From assembly GCA_030603375.1 (NCBI GenBank), contig JAUVXY010000032.1, positions 1 through 11,862 on the forward strand: 11,862 bases of DNA, given 5' to 3'. The stretch comes from Actinomycetes bacterium. GTDB taxonomy: Bacteria; Actinomycetota; Humimicrobiia; Humimicrobiales; Humimicrobiaceae. The notes below the pieces were generated by a model that was given only the letters and a program-made list of their open reading frames with translations, made no database searches and was not told where the DNA came from. A program made the position numbers and the translations under genes. Each line of letters starts with the position of its first letter. The stretch's first letter is position 1. This document shows, in pieces, positions 6,612 through 11,862 of this stretch.

Positions 6612-7940
6612 TTAGCAAATCATGCCACCCAAATTTTCTAAATTAGTTATAGAGCCAGTAATGCATATAATATCATTACTTTTAGAAAAGTTTAAAGCGA
6701 AATTTAAAGAATTTTCTATATTATCCATACTGTACATGTTTGACGGCACGTTTTTTTTCTTCTCTGCCTTTAGATTCTTTATCTTTAAAACCTCACTTTG
6801 CAGCTTACCGATATCCAGACTTCTACTGTTTAAGCTGGATGTTAAAATCAATATATCGCTTACACCAAGGATGCTGGAAATCATTTTCTTGTAATCCTTA
6901 TCCCCAAGCACTGCAAAAATAATTATTTTTCTTCTTTTGCCAAAATATCCACTTATATTTTTCACTAAATTTTTTATACCTTCAGGATTATGGGACGTGT
7001 CTGCTATCACCAATGGATTTTCCTTTAGTATTTCAAATCTTCCCTTAATTTTAAGTGAAAGCATGCTTTCTTTTAACAATTTTTCCTCAACATTCTCCCC
7101 ATATATGCCTAAATAAAGCTCTGCCATGGTTAAAGCCAGAGACAAATTAAATTTCTGGTACTCTCCAAACAGAGGCAATTTTAAATTTTTATATACTGCC
7201 CCGGTTCCCTTAATATCAAAGCTTGATTCGCACACATCGCCTTTATTTATATTCAGTATGCAAAAATCATCCCCGAAGACAAAGAGTTTAGAAAAAGAGT
7301 CCCTAACCTTTTTTTTAATAACATCTAAAACCTTCCTGTCACTGGTCAGTGTCGCAACAAGAGCCCTGTTTTTTATAACCTCGACTTTTTCCAAAGCAAT
7401 TTTTTCTATGGTGCTTCCCAATATCCTTGTATGTTCCAAACTTACTCCTGTCAGCCCAACTACTTTTGATTCTGCAGCATTGGTTGCGTCCCACCTTCCG
7501 CCCATTCCAGCCTCAAGTACCATTACATCCAGCTTTCCCTCTTCCCCAAGTTTAAATGCCATGGCAGTAAGTATTTCAAATTGTGTCAAATGCCCGCCTA
7601 AATTCATTCTATTGACTTCTTCTACGCATGGGTATATGTCTTCAAATAACTTTGTAAATCTATCTTCTGACACTTCTTTGCCGGAAATCCACATTCTCTC
7701 TGTGTAACTATCTATGTGTGGAGAAATATAATATCCGCATTTTTTACCATGCTGGTGCAATATAGAAGCTGCCATTATAGTTGTGGAAGTTTTGCCATTT
7801 GTGCCAACTACATGAATAAAATCATATTTTTTATGGGGACTGCCAAGAAGGTCAAGGACTTTCCTTATCCTTACAAGATCCGGCTTTATTCCGAATATAA
7901 GACAATTATCTAAGTATCTGCATACCTGCTCGTATTTCAC
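6612..7940 (-). CDS. folC: FolC, folylpolyglutamate / dihydrofolate synthase
   Basis: FolC adds glutamate to folates (and in many bacteria to dihydropteroate, making dihydrofolate) with ATP. The 442-residue product is a Mur-ligase fold. Visible motifs: P-loop GTNGKTS at 46-52, SPHIDSYTERM at 73-83, LEAGMGGRWDATN at 142-154, SLEHTRILGSTIEKIALEK at 167-185, RFEIL at 301-305 opening the C-terminal domain, DTSHNPEG at 314-321, and VLGDKDYKKM at 344-353. The usual form of the C-terminal motif is D-x-A-H-N-P, so Ser replaces Ala here. The Trp in GGRWDATN is a form I recall from actinobacterial FolC. Sequence alone does not say whether the enzyme is bifunctional; one copy beside valS often is. The start is GTG 7940, 27 nt after the valS stop, with only a weak purine-rich site. 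The C-terminus is somewhat diverged. Confidence 0.95.
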   Translation of the reverse strand: MKYEQVCRYLDNCLIFGIKPDLVRIRKVLDLLGSPHKKYDFIHVVGTNGKTSTTIMAASILHQHGKKCGYYISPHIDSYTERMWISGKEVSEDRFTKLFEDIYPCVEEVNRMNLGGHLTQFEILTAMAFKLGEEGKLDVMVLEAGMGGRWDATNAAESKVVGLTGVSLEHTRILGSTIEKIALEKVEVIKNRALVATLTSDRKVLDVIKKKVRDSFSKLFVFGDDFCILNINKGDVCESSFDIKGTGAVYKNLKLPLFGEYQKFNLSLALTMAELYLGIYGENVEEKLLKESMLSLKIKGRFEILKENPLVIADTSHNPEGIKNLVKNISGYFGKRRKIIIFAVLGDKDYKKMISSILGVSDILILTSSLNSRSLDIGKLQSEVLKIKNLKAEKKKNVPSNMYSMDNIENSLNFALNFSKSNDIICITGSITNLENLGGMIC

Positions 7941-7967
7941 TTTCTTTCGCTTTTATTCCTGCCTGTT

Positions 7968-10646
7968 TTATTTTCTTATATTTTTAATTTTTTCCAACTG
8001 CTCATTCAGTACTTTAAGAACTTTACTGAATTGAGCCAGTTTTTCTTTTTCTTTGTTTACAATTTCTTCCGGCGCTTTTTTTAAAAAATCTATGTTTGAA
8101 ATTTTCTTGCTGCTTTTTTCTGCATCAATTTTTACTTTTTTAATCTCACCGGTAATTCTGCTGGCCTCAAGTTCTATGTCCACGACATCCAGTATATAAA
8201 TATATATGTCTACATCGCCTTTTGTGGCTCTAACATACCCTTTCTGATCCAAACTATTTTTAAATTCCAGACTGCCTACCTTAGCCAAATTGTAAATATA
8301 TTCTTTATTTTCTTCTAATATATCTTCCTTAATTTTATCTTTAGTTACAAGATTAACCTTAACTTTACTGGAAGGATTTATTTTAAGCTCGGATCTTATC
8401 TTTCTAATTTCACCAATTACATCAAAAAGAACCTTTATCTTTTCTTCTGCTTCCTCATCTGTCTGGCTCCCATCAAATTCAGGAAATTTGCTTATCACTA
8501 TGCTCTCTCCGTCACTGCAAATATTTTGCCATATTTTTTCAGTTACCATTGGCATGAAAGGGTGAAGGAGCCTTAGATATTTTTCAAGCACGGTCCACAA
8601 TACATAACAGGCAGTTTTTTTCTCTTTATCATCTTCTGACAGGTAAATCCTGCTTTTAGTAGTCTCAATGTACCAGTCGCAATATTCGCCCCAGAAAAAA
8701 TCATACAGGAGCCTTGAGGCAAAAGAAAAATTATATTTTTTTAAATATTTTTCTACTCCCTTTATTGTACCGTTTAACCTGCTTAAAATCCACCTGTCCC
8801 ATATATTTAAGCTAAGGTCTTCCATATTAATATTTTTAATGTCGCCAGTATGTTCTGTATTGGAAATTACAAATTTAGACGCGTTCCATAACTTATTTGC
8901 AAAATTTCTCATTCCAGCTATTCTTTCTTCCCCTAAAAGCAAATTTTTCCCGGGAGTAGCCAGCGAGGTTAGTGTAAATCGTAAGACATCAGCACCATAT
9001 TTATTGATTATCTCCACTGGATCCACAACATTCCCTTTGGATTTGCTCATCTTGCGTCCCTTGAAATCACTTACCAATGGATTTATAAATACTTCCTTAA
9101 ATGGGATATCGTCCATAAAATACAGGCTCATCATAATCATTCTTGCTACCCAGAAAAAAACAATATCATGGCCCGTTACTAGTAAGCTTGTAGGAAAGAA
9201 ATGTTTTAGCTCATCCGTTTCATCAGGCCATCCCATAACAGCAAAGGGCCAGAGGCATGAGCTAAACCATGTATCAAGAACATCACTGTCCTGTTCTAAG
9301 TTACTGCTGCCGCAATTGGAACACTTGTCAGGTGTGCTTTCGCTTACCATTATCTCGCTGCAACTCTTACAATACCACACAGGAATTCTGTGCCCCCACC
9401 AAAGCTGCCGTGAAATGCACCAATCTCTTATATTTTCCATCCAGCTAAAATATATCTTTTCCCATTTTTTGGGTTTTATTTTTACCCTGCCTTCTCTTAC
9501 CGCAGCAATAGCTGGATTTGCTAATTTTTTCATTGAAACAAACCATTGCATGGAAATTCTTGGCTCAACTACGGTACTGCACCTTGAACAAAAGCCAACT
9601 GAAGATTTGTGGTCCTTTTTACCAACCAGATAGCCCTGCTCCCCTAAATCTTCTAAAACTTTTTCCCTTGCCCTGTATCTATCAAGTCCGGCATATTTGC
9701 CAGCATTAGAGTTTAAGATAGCATCTTCGTTCATTATGTTTATCTCTTTTAACCCATGCCTCCTGCCAATCTCAAAATCATTGGGGTCATGAGCAGGAGT
9801 AACCTTAACGGCACCTGTGCCAAAATCCATATCCACAAAATCATCTTCAACTATCGGTATTTTTCTTTCAGCAAGAGGGAGGAAAACTAATCTGCCTTTA
9901 TATTTTTTGTACCTCCTGTCTTTAGGATTTATTGCCACAGCAGTATCCCCGAGCATTGTCTCGGGCCTTGTCGTAGAAACAATTATGTATTCGCTGCTGC
10001 TTGGCTTGCCGCTTTCAGTGTCTATCAGGGGATACTTAATATCCCATAGGCTTCCGCTTTTTTCTGCATGTTCTACCTCAATATCTGAAATAGCGGTCCT
10101 GCATCTTGGGCACCAATTTACCATATAATTTCCCCTGTAAATGAGCCCATCGTTGTACAAAGAAACAAATTCTCTGGTTACTGCGCGGCTATAGCTTTCA
10201 TCTAATGTAAACCTCTCACGGTCCCAATCACAGGAGCACCCTAAAAACTCAAGCTGTGACTTAATTCTGCTGCCATATTTTTCTTTCCACTGCCACACAT
10301 TTTCTACAAATTTTTTCCTGCCAAGCTTAAATCTATTTGTACCGCTTTTTTCAAGCTCTCTCTCTACAACATTTTGGGTAGCTATTCCGGCATGATCAGT
10401 TCCGGGTATCCATGTAGTATTAAAACCCTTCATTCTCATATATCTGACCATTACATCCTGAAGAGTATTGTTTAAGGCATGCCCAATATGTAAATACCCG
10501 GTAACATTCGGGGGAGGGATTACAATGCTAAATGGTTCTTTAGAGAAATCAACCTCATTGTGAAAATATTTCTTTTCCAACCAGAATGAGTAAATGTCCT
10601 TTTCAAAATCCAGAGGATTATACTTATTTTTTATTTCACCATGCAT
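7968..10646 (-). CDS. valS: Valyl-tRNA synthetase
   Basis: ValRS charges tRNA-Val in the cytoplasm and edits mischarged threonine. The 892-residue product is a complete class I enzyme of usual length. Seen in order: PPPNVTGYLHIGH at 44-56 containing the HIGH signature, zinc-like C179/C182 (CPRC), the editing-domain motif TTRPETMLGDTA at 225-236, a second Cys pair C353/C356, the YCKSC ... CSNC cluster at about 425-445, DTWFSS at 458-463, the catalytic KMSKS at 532-536 within GRKMSKSKGN, and a Lys/Glu-rich C-terminal coiled-coil arm at about 825-890. The Cys pairs resemble those of Thermus-type ValRS, from memory. ATG 10646 is 1 nt after the clpX stop with no obvious Shine-Dalgarno, so translation is probably coupled to clpX. 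folC follows 27 nt after the stop. Confidence 0.98.
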   Translation of the reverse strand: MHGEIKNKYNPLDFEKDIYSFWLEKKYFHNEVDFSKEPFSIVIPPPNVTGYLHIGHALNNTLQDVMVRYMRMKGFNTTWIPGTDHAGIATQNVVERELEKSGTNRFKLGRKKFVENVWQWKEKYGSRIKSQLEFLGCSCDWDRERFTLDESYSRAVTREFVSLYNDGLIYRGNYMVNWCPRCRTAISDIEVEHAEKSGSLWDIKYPLIDTESGKPSSSEYIIVSTTRPETMLGDTAVAINPKDRRYKKYKGRLVFLPLAERKIPIVEDDFVDMDFGTGAVKVTPAHDPNDFEIGRRHGLKEINIMNEDAILNSNAGKYAGLDRYRAREKVLEDLGEQGYLVGKKDHKSSVGFCSRCSTVVEPRISMQWFVSMKKLANPAIAAVREGRVKIKPKKWEKIYFSWMENIRDWCISRQLWWGHRIPVWYCKSCSEIMVSESTPDKCSNCGSSNLEQDSDVLDTWFSSCLWPFAVMGWPDETDELKHFFPTSLLVTGHDIVFFWVARMIMMSLYFMDDIPFKEVFINPLVSDFKGRKMSKSKGNVVDPVEIINKYGADVLRFTLTSLATPGKNLLLGEERIAGMRNFANKLWNASKFVISNTEHTGDIKNINMEDLSLNIWDRWILSRLNGTIKGVEKYLKKYNFSFASRLLYDFFWGEYCDWYIETTKSRIYLSEDDKEKKTACYVLWTVLEKYLRLLHPFMPMVTEKIWQNICSDGESIVISKFPEFDGSQTDEEAEEKIKVLFDVIGEIRKIRSELKINPSSKVKVNLVTKDKIKEDILEENKEYIYNLAKVGSLEFKNSLDQKGYVRATKGDVDIYIYILDVVDIELEASRITGEIKKVKIDAEKSSKKISNIDFLKKAPEEIVNKEKEKLAQFSKVLKVLNEQLEKIKNIRK

Positions 10647-10647
10647 C

Positions 10648-11862
10648 TCAGGCTAATTTCTTTTCATCTTTTGGAAGATCTTCATTTTCAGAACTGAGGA
10701 CAAGAGAAGACTTTATCTTGTCCTCTACCATATCTTTTGTTATAACACATTTTTTTATGTTTTTGCGATTGGGTATTTCAAACATGATGTTTAACATGGT
10801 TTCTTCCATAATCGACCTTAAACCTCTGGCACCGGTTCCTCTCTTCTGAGCTAAACGTGCAATAGCTTTTAAAGAATCTTCTCTAAATATTAAATCTACA
10901 TTATCCAGGCTAAACATCTTTTTGTATTGCTTAACAAGCGAATTTTTTGGTTCCGTCAAAATTCTAATCAGGTCATCCTCAGTCAGGCTTGAAAGGGTAC
11001 CTGCTACAGGAAGCCTTCCTATAAATTCTGGAATTAATCCATATTTGAGCAAATCTTCCGGCATAACCTGCGGTAAAAGCAAATCACATTTTTCCACTTT
11101 GTTTGGAATTATGTCAGATATAAAACCCACGCTGTTTTTATTTATTCTTTTTTCAATTATTTTTTCAAGTCCTCCGAATGAACCTCCGCAAATAAACAAA
11201 ATATTGGTAGTATTGATTTGAATAAAATCCTGATGCGGGTGCTTCCTTCCACCATGTGGAGGGACATTAGCATCAGTTCCTTCCAGGATTTTAAGAAGGG
11301 CCTGCTGTACGCCTTCACCAGACACATCCCTCGTAATAGAAGGATTTTCAGATTTACGGCTCACTTTGTCTATCTCATCTATGTATACAATACCAGTTTC
11401 AGCTTTTTTTATATCAAAATCTGCTGCTTGTATTAATCTGAGCAGTATGTTTTCAACATCCTCGCCAACATATCCTGCCTCAGTAAGTGACGTTGCATCT
11501 GTAATACAAAATGGAACATTCAGTATCCTTGCAAGTGTTTGCGCCAAAAGAGTTTTTCCGCAGCCGGTAGGTCCGAGAAGCAGGATATTGCTTTTTTGAA
11601 TTTCAACATCATCACTGCTTAATACATTTTCATATTTTACTCTTTTGTAGTGATTATATACTGCCACTGAAAGTATCTTTTTTGCCATCTCCTGGCCTAT
11701 AACATAATCATTTAACACTGAATAAATCTCGCTTGGCCGCGGCAGATCCTTAAAGTCTACTTCTTTCTCTTCCTTTAACTCTTCATCTATTATCTCGTTG
11801 CACAACTCAACACATTCATCACAGATATAAATCCCCGGCCCTGCTATAAGTTTTTTCACCTG
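10648..11862 (-). CDS. clpX: ClpX, ATP-dependent unfoldase of ClpXP (5' end outside window)
   Basis: ClpX is a hexameric AAA+ unfoldase that feeds substrates to the ClpP protease. Only the first 20 or so codons are missing: the frame runs to the window edge, and the GTG at 11859-11857 is an internal Val, not the start. Numbering from that Val, CDEC at 13-16 is the second half of the N-terminal zinc-binding domain; the first Cys pair would be off the edge. The AAA+ core shows Walker A GPTGCGKT at 96-103, pore loop GYVG at 129-132, Walker B VYIDEID at 158-164, and GARGLRS (sensor 2) at 343-349. The ClpP-docking tripeptide reads V-G-F at 244-246 instead of the commoner I-G-F. LIPEFIGRLPV at about 275-285 is also typical. 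An intact docking loop suggests a ClpP partner, plausibly encoded just upstream. valS starts 1 nt after the stop. Confidence 0.98.
   Translation of the reverse strand, partial: QVKKLIAGPGIYICDECVELCNEIIDEELKEEKEVDFKDLPRPSEIYSVLNDYVIGQEMAKKILSVAVYNHYKRVKYENVLSSDDVEIQKSNILLLGPTGCGKTLLAQTLARILNVPFCITDATSLTEAGYVGEDVENILLRLIQAADFDIKKAETGIVYIDEIDKVSRKSENPSITRDVSGEGVQQALLKILEGTDANVPPHGGRKHPHQDFIQINTTNILFICGGSFGGLEKIIEKRINKNSVGFISDIIPNKVEKCDLLLPQVMPEDLLKYGLIPEFIGRLPVAGTLSSLTEDDLIRILTEPKNSLVKQYKKMFSLDNVDLIFREDSLKAIARLAQKRGTGARGLRSIMEETMLNIMFEIPNRKNIKKCVITKDMVEDKIKSSLVLSSENEDLPKDEKKLA

Noticed and set aside
7126..7707. Plus-strand open frame of 193 codons opposite folC.
   Set aside because: It is antisense to conserved FolC motifs, Ser/Phe/Leu-rich as expected for reversed A-rich coding sequence, and has no recognisable product.
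8668..9633. Long plus-strand open frame (321 codons) opposite valS.
   Set aside because: It is the antisense shadow of the ValRS catalytic region including KMSKS; it arises from codon bias on the other strand and shows no domain-like features.
11857..11859. GTG near the right edge as the start of clpX.
   Set aside because: The protein would lack the first half of the zinc-binding domain; the frame continues to the edge and the residue aligns with an internal Val before K-K-L-I-A-G-P.

Overview
The window is one unbroken run of minus-strand genes, about 11.9 kb, from an AT-rich bacterial genome. In transcription order (right to left) it reads: clpX (5' end outside the window), valS, folC, a two-TM double zinc-ribbon protein, ndk, a DUF4321-like small membrane protein, mreB, mreC, mreD, mrdA (PBP2) and rodA (3' end outside the window). 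I found no plus-strand gene, mobile element, CRISPR array, convincing RNA gene or clear rho-independent terminator. Spacers are short: 1 nt between clpX and valS, 1 nt between mrdA and rodA, a 29-nt mreD/mrdA overlap, and no gap above about 100 nt. No stretch of 300 bases lacks a gene.

Organism: the order clpX-valS-folC-(small membrane protein)-ndk-mreBCD-mrdA-rodA is, from memory, the classical actinobacterial arrangement. In Streptomyces-type genomes a DUF4233 protein sits between folC and ndk. The composition is low-GC, unlike most cultured Actinomycetota, and the DUF4321-like gene is a family I associate with mreB loci of Clostridia-type Firmicutes. The best guess is an uncultured, deep-branching, low-GC actinobacterial lineage of the kind recovered from anoxic subsurface metagenomes; a Firmicutes-like or other Terrabacteria lineage is possible. 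This is inference from synteny and recalled motifs, not from a search.

Layout: the right two thirds carries protein quality control (ClpX), translation (ValRS), folate metabolism (FolC), an uncharacterised membrane-anchored zinc-ribbon protein and nucleotide balancing (Ndk). After the longest spacer (5522-5619) comes the cell-elongation module: the DUF4321-like membrane protein, the MreB filament, the MreC and MreD membrane partners, the PBP2 transpeptidase and the RodA SEDS glycosyltransferase. These last five are the known core of the Rod complex, so the cell is probably rod-shaped with a peptidoglycan wall.

Assessment: this is a mostly ordinary housekeeping region, and I do not see a hidden novel system. 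The least explained parts are the 149-residue zinc-ribbon membrane protein and the 83-residue DUF4321-like protein, both poorly characterised and sitting next to well-known partners. Several genes use TTG or GTG starts, and for mreB and mreC the longest open frame is probably not the true start.
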